A stretch of 64,000 nt of DNA from Varibaculum timonense_A. Lineage in GTDB: Bacteria; Actinomycetota; Actinomycetes; Actinomycetales; Actinomycetaceae. The stretch spans positions 124,001-188,000 of the forward strand of contig NZ_JAQEVU010000001.1 in assembly GCF_027694345.1 (NCBI RefSeq), read 5' to 3'. The position numbers and the translations under genes were made by a program. The stretch's first letter is position 1. Every line of letters starts with the position of its first letter. The notes under the pieces are model-generated. The model was not told the origin of the DNA. It made no database searches and saw only the letters and a list, made by a program, of their open reading frames with translations. Below, one piece after another: positions 10,101-18,345 of the stretch.

Positions 10101-10677
10101 CCCCGCGGCTTTCGCCTTAAATCAGCGTCGGCCTTTGCCAGATTTCCCCACCGCGGGTGCTAGGGTGGGCACGTTGTTTCACCAGTGGGTCGATCAGCAG
10201 CAACGAGGTAATGATTATCCTCTTCCCGAAAATCTCGATACCCAGGTGCGTGAAGATTTGCGCTCGTTACAGCACAGTTGGCAGCAAGCGAAAATTCATC
10301 CCGAGGACGGGTGGGAATATATCGATTCCGAGGTTGAGTTCTCTGCTCCGATGACTATCAAACTGGTGGCTCGTATCGACGCTATTTTACGGAATCCCGC
10401 AACCGGTAAACCCACGATTATTGATTGGAAAACCGACTCTTTACAGTTCGATGAATCCGGGACTATTAGTTACAAAGCTGGCGAGCTAGTGGCAAAATAT
10501 ATGCAACAGATTAATACCTATCGCCTGGTGTATGCCTTTTCTAAAGGAATGCGCCTTGATGAGGTGGATGCGGCACTATTTTTTGTTAGACACCAGTTGC
10601 TGTTGCCGTTAGAGGATTGGCAGGCAAGGCTAAATCTGCCCCAAAAACTCGAAGAACTGTTCCCAGATTTGGTCTAG
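7192..10677 (+). CDS. adnB: AdnB-like helicase-nuclease subunit
   Basis: Second subunit of the AdnAB end-resection machine, 1,161 residues. The UvrD-type motor is complete: Walker A AGAGAGKT (43-50), DEFQDT near 286, GDPNQGIYDWRGA near 313, and VAFTRAESKLL near 820 (motif VI). The PD-(D/E)XK nuclease follows: ARIDAIL near 1058 and IIDWKTD near 1076. I chose ATG 7192 because GGAGAG lies about 9 bases upstream and the start overlaps the adnA stop; an upstream in-frame ATG at 7156 would add 12 residues but lacks a site. It ends three bases before the stop of the convergent kinase-fold gene. The family acts in RecA-dependent repair, and no RecBCD or AddAB genes are present in the window. Confidence 0.88.
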   Translation: MSINPEISYSPAQIAEAIGQYRPNPDQEKVICAPVDKPMMAIAGAGAGKTATMAFRVVYLVANALVSAERVLGLTFSNKADRELSERVNNYLRQLARHKDFSKVADFLTDSETGALMRPVTSTYNAFANQIVRQYGSRLGISPACVLLDEARRWQLMYQVVSEWAGDLTTELSIGATVKNALALGSQLRDQLIESEDVRAGLTQMKQMYSAGQPGKRSNKPNKNMQSFLDSLTYRAELLDIFAEYEKLKKQNGYLEYSDQIYYAALLVEKFDDIREQIRARYDVVLLDEFQDTSVAQLKLFSTIFTGKGVMAVGDPNQGIYDWRGASDLSMQHFLSSFGVPASEHAAHIQDMPVTYRNREAILEVANQVVLPLRNLSAGKSAIQVESEVRARLSGSEPEYKLDPAPSPDQFAAPSLGVKAKELVTCPQKRDDPGEVQMYFVEDSQQEAELVADFFAERWAEREQIIAKNQQLPPQEQQSVPTGAILIRKHSQAPLLTQALRKRNLPVEVSGVAGLIYDPAVADVIAALQVSADAGRGDALMRLITGCGISPADIDLLWRWAGHLANPEDDQGVRVQPYLMDALDNLPQPGWTVKGAGSAFSPEAYRRLDILRSQLATVRRHLHDSLGSLVQRTIFTLCLDLDVKVRPDGGISARCLESFVKIARDYQASGVNADLPGFLEWLKFADQQGSGLDMPLQEPDPNAIQLMTIHAAKGLEWTWVAVPGMDESRSGSGSLPKTAISVNKGECKDSAWISDKGMIPYDLRPDKQVLPTIERGIEDSGYDFAEGTFSDNPKVITSYQYALGFHSQLADRRLAYVAFTRAESKLLIGGSAHSATSKKERVPSQFLAEVDSSGKLRELRNRQADENDSWEAPPREEPWPGAVSPQLSRLSVAARELSELISGIHAHPFLHRLMSTSDLEEAQDMADSHSSWLSQALQLTRDLRVEQEYLGQVQMPVSSGVTRARELQDNPAAFALNQRRPLPDFPTAGARVGTLFHQWVDQQQRGNDYPLPENLDTQVREDLRSLQHSWQQAKIHPEDGWEYIDSEVEFSAPMTIKLVARIDAILRNPATGKPTIIDWKTDSLQFDESGTISYKAGELVAKYMQQINTYRLVYAFSKGMRLDEVDAALFFVRHQLLLPLEDWQARLNLPQKLEELFPDLV

Positions 10678-10680
10678 CTG

Positions 10681-11781
10681 CTAGGGTTGGTCATTTTCGC
10701 TCTGATTATCCGGGGAATCGGTATTTAGCTCCTCCTCGCCCTGCGAATCCGCAAGGGTAGGTGAGTCCTGGTTGTTGGTTTCTTCCCGGTCAGCATTAGG
10801 GGTGTCGGTCTGACTCGTCCTAGCGGTTGTTTTTGGGAGGGCGTCCTCGCGCAGAGCCGGCAGTAACCCGGTTGCGTCCAAAGTATCGGCTAGTTGAGAG
10901 ATTAACTCGCGGGCATCGCCTATGATTTCGTCATTGTTTTCATGGACTCCATGCAGTAGCCACTCTAGAAGTACCAGCTCGGAGTGGAGTTCTATGCGGG
11001 TTGTAAACTTTGGGTCTTCAACTAGACGGAGTTTTCGATAAGTCGCTAACACCCAGGTAGCGAAGTCATCTGAAGAGGAGGAAACTACCCAGGCGAGGTC
11101 GCGGGCAGGGTCGCCAATTTGGGCTTGTCCAAATCCGGTGATACCGCTGATGGTTTCGTCCTCTATATATAGGTGTTGTTCTAATAGGTCATTGTGAATG
11201 AAGGCTGGCGAAAAATTCCATAGGGAAGTATCTTCTAAACGTTCCTCCCAGCGTTGCCAAAGACGTGGGGGGATGGCGCGCGTGGTTGCACCCTCGTCTA
11301 AGAGGTGAAGCCAACGGCGGCGAATCTGGTCGGCGGTGAAAATAGGGCAATCGGCGCTCTTTAAAATCCGGGCGGGTAGGTCATGTAGGGAAGCGAGGGC
11401 AGTACCTAGGGAGATAGCGAGTTTTTCCGATATTGTGAAGTCCTCTGCTTGCGCGGGTCTACCCGAGAATGCGGGATGTATGAGGGCGTGTTTTCCTCCT
11501 ACTATTCGTACCGAGTGCGCTGGCCAGGGCACTGAGAAGGGGAGGCGGGCTCCATCGTGTGAGAGAACCCGCATGATTCGGGTTTGAGTTTGCAGTTGTT
11601 TATCTAGGTGGCTAGAAGTTGGGCAAGTGACTAACCATTTGCGTTCGGCAGTGTCTTTAACTGCGCATACTCGCATTTCTTCGGTTTCAAAATGTGGAGA
11701 AGAAAGGGAAATAAAGTCAGTCTCGGGCATCGCGGCGGATGCCATAGCCGCTAGAGGTAGAAAATTGTCCATGTCATTCAC
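10681..11781 (-). CDS. phosphotransferase-fold protein (APH/macrolide-kinase family), probably impaired catalytic site
   Basis: A 366-residue cytoplasmic protein of the aminoglycoside/macrolide phosphotransferase fold. The catalytic loop reads AFIHNDLLEQHLYI near residues 192-205, keeping the HxD Asp. The segment that normally reads (V/I)IDF or (V/I)IDW before GDPA..DLAW is GITGFGQAQIGDPARDLAW, so the second metal-binding Asp is Gly. A family kinase without this Asp would be expected to be weak or dead, as in pseudokinases. The last 50 residues are an acidic, Ser/Thr/Asn-rich low-complexity tail. It converges on adnB with a 3-base gap. Related genes lie near the recombination helicases in other actinobacteria; the substrate is unknown. 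Confidence 0.7.
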   Translation of the reverse strand: MNDMDNFLPLAAMASAAMPETDFISLSSPHFETEEMRVCAVKDTAERKWLVTCPTSSHLDKQLQTQTRIMRVLSHDGARLPFSVPWPAHSVRIVGGKHALIHPAFSGRPAQAEDFTISEKLAISLGTALASLHDLPARILKSADCPIFTADQIRRRWLHLLDEGATTRAIPPRLWQRWEERLEDTSLWNFSPAFIHNDLLEQHLYIEDETISGITGFGQAQIGDPARDLAWVVSSSSDDFATWVLATYRKLRLVEDPKFTTRIELHSELVLLEWLLHGVHENNDEIIGDARELISQLADTLDATGLLPALREDALPKTTARTSQTDTPNADREETNNQDSPTLADSQGEEELNTDSPDNQSENDQP

Positions 11782-12036
11782 TGTTTTAGGTTATCAAGCT
11801 GGGAGGATTTCGGGGTTTAAGTGAAGCGCTAATCGGATTTTTTGAGGTTTTCGGGCTCGTTTTTTTATTGGGAGTGGCTTACGGGGGTGCTGTTTTTGGT
11901 TGGGGTTGGTGCTTAGTGGGAGTAATGATTGACGAAAGTAGAATCTCTATGAGGTAGGGCACGAAAAGATTTGAAGTGATGAAAAAGTTATTAGATAACG
12001 GTCATGAGGTAGGTGTTTTTAAGGGAAATTTGGCGG

Positions 12037-12076
12037 TTATCCCCAATACTTACCAGGTGGTAAGTATTGGGGATAA
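12037..12076. repeat. perfect 18-bp inverted repeat with 4-base loop
   Basis: TTATCCCCAATACTTACC (12037-12054) is followed after AGGT by its exact reverse complement (12059-12076). It lies between two divergent genes (kinase-fold protein and the small secreted protein), about 200 bases upstream of the latter. It is not followed by a T-run in either direction, so it is not a normal terminator. It could be an operator, a processed small RNA or a mobile-element remnant. Confidence 0.8.
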
Positions 12077-12206
12077 AATATTGTGCTAAATAAAAAAATC
12101 TTTATATTCCCTGGTTGAAGCGGTAAAGACACTTGTTTTTATAGTTTCCGCTATATAAGTTTTTGGCAATTGTGGCGCACATCACGTAAAAATAAGGGCT
12201 ATTAGC

Positions 12207-12234
12207 TTGCTTTCATCTAACCGGGTGGTAAGAT
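12207..12234 (+). promoter_or_regulatory. sigma-A-type promoter of the small secreted protein
   Basis: TTGCTT (12207-12212) and TAAGAT (12229-12234) are separated by 16 bases. Transcription would start about 12241, leaving a leader of some 35 bases with the GAGGGAG ribosome site at 12264-12270. Confidence 0.45.
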
Positions 12235-12276
12235 TGATACCAACAAGAAAGAATTCAAGTCGTGAGGGAGACTGAA

Positions 12277-12600
12277 ATGAACAACAAGGCTTCAATCAAG
12301 AAGATAGCTGCTTGCGGAATCGCTGCTGCTGCTTTGATTCCAGCTGGTGTCCTCACCGCTCAGGCTGCCGAGGGGCTGTCCAATGATGGTGTTCAGACTT
12401 CCGTTCAGATTCAGGCTCGCACGACCGAGGTTAGCGGAAACCTAGCTGCTAACGATGTTGATGCTACAGCTTATGCGGCCAACAATCTCTCCGCGATTGA
12501 CCGTATGGGCGGCGCCGGCACCCTCGCCGGAATCGTTATCTTGGGTGGCATCGGCGCTGCCGGTGCTATCAGCCTTACACGTTCCTTCATGATTGGGTAG
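12277..12600 (+). CDS. small secreted or membrane-anchored protein
   Basis: A 107-residue protein I do not recognise. Residues 1-34 (ending ...VLTAQAAEG) form a signal peptide with an Ala-rich core and an AQA-A cleavage site. The mature part is an Asn/Ala/Val-rich stretch (NLAANDVDATAYAANN) followed by a second hydrophobic helix GTLAGIVILGGIGAAGAISL (residues 83-102) and a short basic end. The ATG at 12277 is chosen for the GAGGGAG just upstream; a GTG at 12262 is in frame but overlaps that site. The gene has its own promoter and terminator and rich GCT/GGC codon use, suggesting high expression as a single-gene unit. Confidence 0.75.
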   Translation: MNNKASIKKIAACGIAAAALIPAGVLTAQAAEGLSNDGVQTSVQIQARTTEVSGNLAANDVDATAYAANNLSAIDRMGGAGTLAGIVILGGIGAAGAISLTRSFMIG

Positions 12601-12621
12601 CTCCTCTTACTACCTAATAAG

Positions 12622-12658
12622 AAAAACCCCGGGTATCCCTCAACTGCCCGGGGTTTTT
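12622..12658 (+). terminator. Rho-independent terminator
   Basis: AAAAACCCCGGG (12622-12633) pairs with CCCGGGGTTTTT (12647-12658): a 12-bp stem, GC-rich core and T5 end. It lies 21 bases after the stop of the small secreted protein and works in either direction. Confidence 0.9.
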
Positions 12659-13103
12659 CGCACCCCGAAAAACCTTTCCGTGCTTATGTTTAACCGTGCG
12701 TTCGCTCATTTCCCGGCAAATAAAGTCGAGCCAGAAAGAATTGCGGTAGTGGTTAATAAGTGCAATCGTGTTATCGCGAGACGGTCGAGTTCTTTCACAA
12801 AATAGCTGATGTGAGCTTTAAAATCTGGGTTAATACCTATAATTTCATTACTTTTTAGGGGCGTGGTTTCCTGAGGTAAACGTCTTATCTTGGCTTACGT
12901 TACGCAGCGAGGAAATAATTGCCAAGCCCATTCCGCTACTACTAATAAATGTCGCTCTCCAAACACTAGGAGCATCCCGAAGCTGCTAATACACCAATCC
13001 GACAGCAGACTCCCTATGTTTACGCGAATACTTCCTAGGTGTAAAACAATCCCCTCAAGTAACCAAAAAAGATAATTCACAACGACCTTTAGGTTTAGTT
13101 AGA
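12659..13103. other. 445 bases without a recognised gene
   Basis: The only open frames are short and lack ribosome sites or family resemblance on either strand. I see no tRNA or strong hairpin here. The stretch presumably holds the promoter of the regulator gene that follows. Confidence 0.55.
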
Positions 13104-14108
13104 GTGGGTGTCAGGCTGTTAGATAGTTCTATGGTAGTTAAAGATCGTTTGGGAATGACCCGCAGGGATCGGCAATCTCTGGACGTGGCTAAGCTTTACT
13201 ATAGTGGGTTATCCCAAAGTGAAGTCGCAGATATAATGCATATTTCCCGACCGAATGTTTCTAAACTACTTACATATGCTAAGGGGCGCGGGTTCGTAAA
13301 AATCAATATAGAGGATCCACGCGAGCAAGACAGAGAATTGATTGATGCCCTCCGCTCCGTCTTTTCACTTGATGAAGTACGTTTGGTTTCGCCACCTAGA
13401 AGGCGCGATGTTGATATTCGCAAGGCTCTAGGAAAAGCGGGGGCAGACCTATTCATGAATCTTGTACGCGATGGTGACACGGTTGGGGTTTACTGGTCGC
13501 GAACTATTCAGTCATTGACCGCAAGTCTGCGCACGCTAGATTTACAGCGGGTTACCGTAGTGCAATTGGGGGGCGATTTGAAAATGCCATCCATGGATCT
13601 ATCTACGCGAAACAGTTTCCGGGAGTTACGACAATCTTTAAAGGCAGAGGTGCATATGATGGGCTATCCAATAGTTATGGAATCTGCCGGTGCGAAGCTG
13701 ACGATTGAAAGAGAAGGGACTGTAAGTAGAGCAATGGAGCTTGCGCGCCGAGCACGAATCGTTCTTTATTCAGTTGGGTCAGTTAGTTCAGAGGGAAACC
13801 TGTTGCACAGTCCGTTAATTAGTAAGGATGAAAGAGAATTTTTAGCTGCGCACTCAGTGGGTGAGGTATGTTCACACTTTATTGACTCAGATGGTCGAGT
13901 CTGCCTGCCAGATCTCAACAATCGCACTCTGGGAATTTCTCTTCCAGATTTGCGGCACAGTGAGCAAAAAATCCTTTTAGCGGGAGGAGCCGATAAGCTC
14001 TGTGCAATCAATGCCGCATTGATTCGGGGGTATGCTAACCGGTTGGTAATAGACACGGCAACGGCACGCATGCTATATGCCTTGACTCAAAAGAAAAAGG
14101 GGAAATAA
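13104..14108 (+). CDS. SorC/DeoR-type sugar-binding transcriptional regulator of the deo operon
   Basis: Regulator with an N-terminal helix-turn-helix (LSQSEVADIMHISRPNVSKL, about 36-55) and a C-terminal effector domain of the SorC type (GVYWSRT near 130, VGSVSSEGN near 220). It is expected to bind deoxyribose 5-phosphate or a related sugar phosphate, as Bacillus DeoR does, and to repress the operon that follows. Start is uncertain: GTG at 13104, ATG at 13131 and ATG at 13155 are all in frame and none has a good ribosome site; the longest is given. It is 113 bases upstream of deoC, and the only palindrome in that gap is a good operator candidate. Confidence 0.85.
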   Translation: MGVRLLDSSMVVKDRLGMTRRDRQSLDVAKLYYSGLSQSEVADIMHISRPNVSKLLTYAKGRGFVKINIEDPREQDRELIDALRSVFSLDEVRLVSPPRRRDVDIRKALGKAGADLFMNLVRDGDTVGVYWSRTIQSLTASLRTLDLQRVTVVQLGGDLKMPSMDLSTRNSFRELRQSLKAEVHMMGYPIVMESAGAKLTIEREGTVSRAMELARRARIVLYSVGSVSSEGNLLHSPLISKDEREFLAAHSVGEVCSHFIDSDGRVCLPDLNNRTLGISLPDLRHSEQKILLAGGADKLCAINAALIRGYANRLVIDTATARMLYALTQKKKGK

Positions 14109-14114
14109 CTAAAA

Positions 14115-14130
14115 TGGCACATATGTGCCA
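14115..14130. promoter_or_regulatory. 16-bp perfect palindrome, likely operator of the deo operon
   Basis: TGGCACATATGTGCCA is identical to its own reverse complement. It stands between the regulator stop (14108) and deoC. Its position and symmetry fit a dimeric SorC-type repressor site, possibly also autoregulating the regulator gene if transcription reads through. Confidence 0.6.
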
Positions 14131-14221
14131 ATAATTTGGTGTGAATGCATAGCTCGCAAAGTAGCGTGAAACCAGTGACAAGTCAATCAGTAACTTGCAC
14201 GAAGTCGAAGGAGACGTAGAT

Positions 14222-14872
14222 ATGACCACTAAAGCAAAATTAATCGATCATACCCTGCTTGCCCCGGATGCTACGACCGAAGCAATCAGAAAGCTTTGCG
14301 ATGAGGCTAAGGCTGCTGGCTTCTGGTCAGTGTGTGTAAGCCCTAATAGGGTTTCACTGGCGAAGCGTGAGCTTTCTGGTAGTGATATTAAAGTATGTAC
14401 TGTAATCGGATTTCCCTCCGGAGCGCATTGCACAGAGGTGAAAAAAATCGAGACTGCCCAAGCAATTTCGGACGGTGCGCAAGAGGTCGACATGGTGGTA
14501 GACCTGGGGGCAATCAAAGACGGAGATTGGTGCACAGTTCAGCGGGATATCGCTGCTGTAGTCCAAGCAGCGGGTGCCGAAGTATTAGTGAAGGTCATCT
14601 TGGAAACCTGCTTACTTACCGATGAAGAAATTGTGCAAGCATGTGAATGTGCACAAGAGGCGGGCGCAGACTTTGTAAAAACTTCCACGGGTTTCTCACA
14701 ATCCGGTGCCAGTACGCACGCAGTAGAGCTTATGCGCAAAACTGTTGGCTCAAAAATGGGCGTGAAAGCATCTGGAGGCATCCGAACCTCCTCTTCCATG
14801 GATGAAATGATCTCGGCAGGAGCTAATCGTATTGGTGCCTCTGCCGGAATTAAACTGTTGGGAGAGAACTGA
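14222..14872 (+). CDS. deoC: deoxyribose-phosphate aldolase
   Basis: Splits 2-deoxyribose 5-phosphate into acetaldehyde and glyceraldehyde 3-phosphate through a lysine Schiff base. The 216-residue protein shows the active-site segments: VDMVVDLGAIKDGDW (proton-relay Asp), FVKTSTGFS (Schiff-base Lys) and GVKASGGIR (second Lys). The ATG at 14222 is set by GAAGGAGA at 14207-14214; an upstream in-frame ATG at 14195 would overlap that site. Its stop overlaps the permease start as TGATG. With DeoK it forms the classic two-step breakdown route. Confidence 0.95.
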   Translation: MTTKAKLIDHTLLAPDATTEAIRKLCDEAKAAGFWSVCVSPNRVSLAKRELSGSDIKVCTVIGFPSGAHCTEVKKIETAQAISDGAQEVDMVVDLGAIKDGDWCTVQRDIAAVVQAAGAEVLVKVILETCLLTDEEIVQACECAQEAGADFVKTSTGFSQSGASTHAVELMRKTVGSKMGVKASGGIRTSSSMDEMISAGANRIGASAGIKLLGEN

Positions 14873-16275
14873 TGAGTACAGATGTAAAAAACTCACCGAA
14901 GAATCAATTAATGCCGGAGCGAAACACTCCCCAAGGACAAACAAATAACACTTTAGGACTGATAAAGGATAATGCATTGCAATTATCCGATGGATACCTA
15001 TCGCGAACACCTATTTTTCAGTATCTCTTATTATCGATTTGCTTCCCTATGTGGGGGATAGCTGCAAGTCTCAATGATATTTTAATTACGCAGTTTAAAT
15101 CAGTTTTCACACTTTCTGACTTTGCTTCCGCTTTTGTGCAGTCGGCATTCTACGGTGGGTATTTCATTATTGCTATCCCCGCCTCCCGAGTAATCCGCTC
15201 TACATCCTACAAAGTAGGAATCATGGTTGGTCTAAGTGTTTATATAATCGGTTGCTCGATGTTTTTCCCGGCCTCCCGCATGGCAACATATTCAGTTTTC
15301 CTACTATCTCTATTTGCAATCGCAATAGGGTTATCGTTCTTAGAGACCTCCTGTAATACTTACTCCTCTATGATTGGACCGAAAAAATATTCCACGCTGC
15401 GACTAAATATTTCCCAAACTTTCTATCCTCTGGGATCTATCGGGGGAATTTTGTTGGGCAAGTACTTGATTTTTTCCGAAGGTGCTGCGCTTCATAATCA
15501 GATGGCCAACCTTTCGGCGGACGAGTCGCAACAATTTGCTCGGGAAATGCTTCAACGTACCTTGCATCCCTACCGGGTAATCATAATGATTTTGCTAGTG
15601 ATGTTGGTTCTAGTGATGATTACACAGTTTCCAAAGTGTAAACCAACAGTTACCAAGGCAAAAGAGACCACAAAGGCAACTGTGTTCGAGACTCTGAAAT
15701 ACTTAGCTGGAAATCGCAGATTTAAAGCTGGTATCTTGACCCAGTTTCTTTATGTCGGTATGCAGACTGCGGTCTGGTCTTTTACTATTCGACTTGCCTT
15801 ACAACTAGATCACGGTCTTAATGAAAGAACCGCCTCGAACTTCATGATTTTTTCGTTCATCGGATTCTTCTTGGGTAAATTATTGGCAAATATCTTGATG
15901 ACTCGATTCAATCAAGACCTCGTCCTCGTTGGTTATTCTGTTTGTGGATTGGGGGCGCTAGTATATGTAATCCTAGTTCCCAATATGACGGCAGTTTATG
16001 CTGCGGTATTGGTGTCGTTCCTGTTCGGACCGTGTTGGGCAACTATTTACTCGCGCACATTAGACTCAGTAAAAGATAAGCGTTATACAGAAACTGGCGG
16101 AGCAATAATTGTTATGTCGATTATTGGTGGTGCAGTTATCCCCGCAGTACAGGGGCTAGTTTCTGACCTTACCGGTTCAATGCAAGTATCTTTTGCTGTG
16201 AATCTCTTTTGCTTCGGTGCGGTATTCATGTACTTCTATTTCTCCTACAAGACTTCTCAAAAGGCTGAAATCTAA
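14872..16275 (+). CDS. deoP: FucP-family sugar:H+ symporter, deoxyribose permease
   Basis: A 467-residue membrane transporter of the major facilitator superfamily, FucP branch, with 12 predicted helices after a hydrophilic first 55 residues. FucP features seen include SFLETSCNTY near 160 and LNISQTFYPLGS near 180. In Salmonella a FucP-like DeoP brings in 2-deoxyribose beside DeoK and a DeoX protein; the same trio is found here, so I infer the same substrate. The start overlaps the deoC stop by one base, and GGAGAG just upstream serves as ribosome site. Confidence 0.85.
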   Translation: MSTDVKNSPKNQLMPERNTPQGQTNNTLGLIKDNALQLSDGYLSRTPIFQYLLLSICFPMWGIAASLNDILITQFKSVFTLSDFASAFVQSAFYGGYFIIAIPASRVIRSTSYKVGIMVGLSVYIIGCSMFFPASRMATYSVFLLSLFAIAIGLSFLETSCNTYSSMIGPKKYSTLRLNISQTFYPLGSIGGILLGKYLIFSEGAALHNQMANLSADESQQFAREMLQRTLHPYRVIIMILLVMLVLVMITQFPKCKPTVTKAKETTKATVFETLKYLAGNRRFKAGILTQFLYVGMQTAVWSFTIRLALQLDHGLNERTASNFMIFSFIGFFLGKLLANILMTRFNQDLVLVGYSVCGLGALVYVILVPNMTAVYAAVLVSFLFGPCWATIYSRTLDSVKDKRYTETGGAIIVMSIIGGAVIPAVQGLVSDLTGSMQVSFAVNLFCFGAVFMYFYFSYKTSQKAEI

Positions 16276-17297
16276 TGCAATACGAAATTAATTTAACAAA
16301 ATCTCTTTTTACACCGCTAGAGACAGAAATACTTCATTCAGAGCAATGGTCGGTAACCGCGAAAACCTATTCGTCAGGAGTTGCTTCACTTACCATCCAT
16401 AATTCGCTCGGGTACGTTGAGATTTTGCCGTTCATGGGGCAAATCATATGGGATGCAAATTTTTGCGGGCACAGCCTACGTATGGAAAGTATGTTTTCTG
16501 AGCCAAAACCTGCGACCCTAATTGAGGATACCTACGGGTGCTTTGCTTTTCATTCGGGACTGCTCGCTGCCGGTTGTCCCGGCGAAGGCGACAATCACCC
16601 TTTGCATGGAGAATTTGCGTGCGCGCCCATGGACTCGGCAAAATTAATCGTTTCAAATGATGCTATTCGTGTAGTTTCTTGCTGCGAGTATTTGAAAGGC
16701 TTCGGGAATCACTACTTAGCCAATCCGGCTGTGACTTTGCGCCAGGATTCATCTATGTTTGACATTGAACTGCGAGTGCAAAACTTGTCTAAGTATGCGT
16801 CAATGCCTCTGCAATATATGTGCCACATGAACTATGCGTTTGTGACAAACGGAAAAATAACACAAAACTTGCCTGTAGAGGCCTTCAAACTGCGTGAATC
16901 AGTACCTGCGCACGTTAAACCAACCGAAAATTGGTTGAAAATAAATGCAGATATTAGAGCCGGTAATCGAGATGCTAATTCCTTGGAAGGAGCCGAAGAG
17001 TTCGATCCGGAGATCGTTTATTTCGCTGATGCAGTCGATGAAATGACTAAAGAAGCGATTATAGAATTGGATAGCCAGAATGGAACGGTATTTGAAACCC
17101 GTTTTAGCACTGAGAGTTTCCCAGTGGTTACGCGCTGGATATTGCACAACGCAGATCAAAAAGTTGCTGCGTTTGCGCTTCCCGGCACCTCGCGTCCAGA
17201 AGGGCGTGAAGCAGCTCGTAAAGCTGGAACATTGATTGAACTTGCTCCGGGAGAAGTTCGCAATTTCAAGGTAACCACTGGGATAAAGGAGAAATAA
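16275..17297 (+). CDS. deoX: DUF4432 / aldose 1-epimerase-like protein (DeoX type)
   Basis: A 340-residue protein of the galactose-mutarotase fold, DUF4432 branch. The visible landmarks are FHSGLLAAGCPG near 95, NHPLHGEFA near 110 (His residues typical of the mutarotase active site), LQYMCHMNYAF near 180 and PGTSRPEGREA near 305. It probably interconverts anomers of the imported sugar before phosphorylation. The gene name is carried over from the Salmonella deoQKPX cluster on the basis of family and position; I have not aligned the two. It starts inside the permease stop (TAATG) and ends a base before deoK. Confidence 0.75.
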   Translation: MQYEINLTKSLFTPLETEILHSEQWSVTAKTYSSGVASLTIHNSLGYVEILPFMGQIIWDANFCGHSLRMESMFSEPKPATLIEDTYGCFAFHSGLLAAGCPGEGDNHPLHGEFACAPMDSAKLIVSNDAIRVVSCCEYLKGFGNHYLANPAVTLRQDSSMFDIELRVQNLSKYASMPLQYMCHMNYAFVTNGKITQNLPVEAFKLRESVPAHVKPTENWLKINADIRAGNRDANSLEGAEEFDPEIVYFADAVDEMTKEAIIELDSQNGTVFETRFSTESFPVVTRWILHNADQKVAAFALPGTSRPEGREAARKAGTLIELAPGEVRNFKVTTGIKEK

Positions 17298-18200
17298 ATG
17301 GATATTGCAGTAGTTGGCTCTAATATGGTTGATTTAATCTCCTATATAAATCGAATGCCGCGTGAAGGTGAGACCGTAGAAGCCCCGGATTTTTGTATGG
17401 GCTGTGGCGGTAAGGGTGCGAACCAAGCCGTAGCTGCTTCTCGATTAGGCTCAAAGATTTTGATGGTTACCAGGGTGGGTAACGATATGTTTGCAGACAA
17501 CACCATCAGAAATTTCGCCGAGAATGGGATAGATACAGATTTTGTTTTACGCACTGAGGCTACCTCGGGAGTTGCCCCAATTTTTGTAGATCCCCAATCC
17601 CGTAACTCAATAATCATCGTGAAGGGTGCAAATGCATTCCTAACTCCTGATGATGTAGAAAGTGCTAGGGCACAAATTGCCAAATGTAAATTGATTGTGA
17701 TGCAGCTGGAAATTCCGTTAGAAACGGTATATTCAACTATACAATTAGGAAAGGAATTAGGTATCCCCATTCTGCTGAACCCAGCACCAGCTGATCCTTC
17801 CTTATCGTTGGAACGGGTAAAAGACGTAGAGTTTATAGTACCGAATGAGAGTGAACTGTCTTTACTAACCGGAATGCCGGTAGATACCGAGGAAGATATC
17901 CGCGCCGCCGGTCAAGTACTTATGCGATCTGGAATTCCAAATGTAATTGTTACTTTAGGGGCTCGCGGAGCTTTGTGGATTAGCGATTCGGGGGAGCAGT
18001 TGATTGCGGGTACTTCCTCCCGAGCACTGGATACCACCGGAGCAGGTGATGCTTTTATTGGATGTTTTTCTCACAGCTGGACTCAGAGCGGTGATATAGC
18101 AGACTCGATTCGCAAGGCAAATATTTATGCAGGTGATGCGGTAACTAAACGAGGAACGCAAACCTCCTATGCAACAGCAAAGGAGCTGAAATTTAGCTAA
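17298..18200 (+). CDS. deoK: PfkB-family deoxyribokinase
   Basis: ATP-dependent sugar kinase of the ribokinase branch, 300 residues, cytoplasmic. It has the N-terminal GCGGKGANQAVAASRLG (36-52), the sugar/lid region and the catalytic DTTGAGDAF (247-255, Asp base). NPAP near 157 is a typical ribokinase segment. Beside deoC, a FucP-like permease and DeoX, it is more likely a deoxyribokinase than a ribokinase, but the sequence alone would allow both. It is the last gene of the operon; the terminator follows 145 bases later. Confidence 0.88.
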   Translation: MDIAVVGSNMVDLISYINRMPREGETVEAPDFCMGCGGKGANQAVAASRLGSKILMVTRVGNDMFADNTIRNFAENGIDTDFVLRTEATSGVAPIFVDPQSRNSIIIVKGANAFLTPDDVESARAQIAKCKLIVMQLEIPLETVYSTIQLGKELGIPILLNPAPADPSLSLERVKDVEFIVPNESELSLLTGMPVDTEEDIRAAGQVLMRSGIPNVIVTLGARGALWISDSGEQLIAGTSSRALDTTGAGDAFIGCFSHSWTQSGDIADSIRKANIYAGDAVTKRGTQTSYATAKELKFS

Positions 18201-18345
18201 TATCATTTGCGTGTCTACCTGGTAATCACGTAGCTACTGGGCTTATTTAGTAGTTACACTACTTTTAGTAGTGGTCGGCACAGACAACGTTAGAATTATG
18301 AGGGTATGAGGCAGGGGTATTTTTATCAATCTGCTGCTACTCTTG

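Noticed and set aside
12895..13080. Minus-strand frame of about 60 codons with hydrophobic stretches
   Set aside because: No ribosome site, no family resemblance; likely chance.
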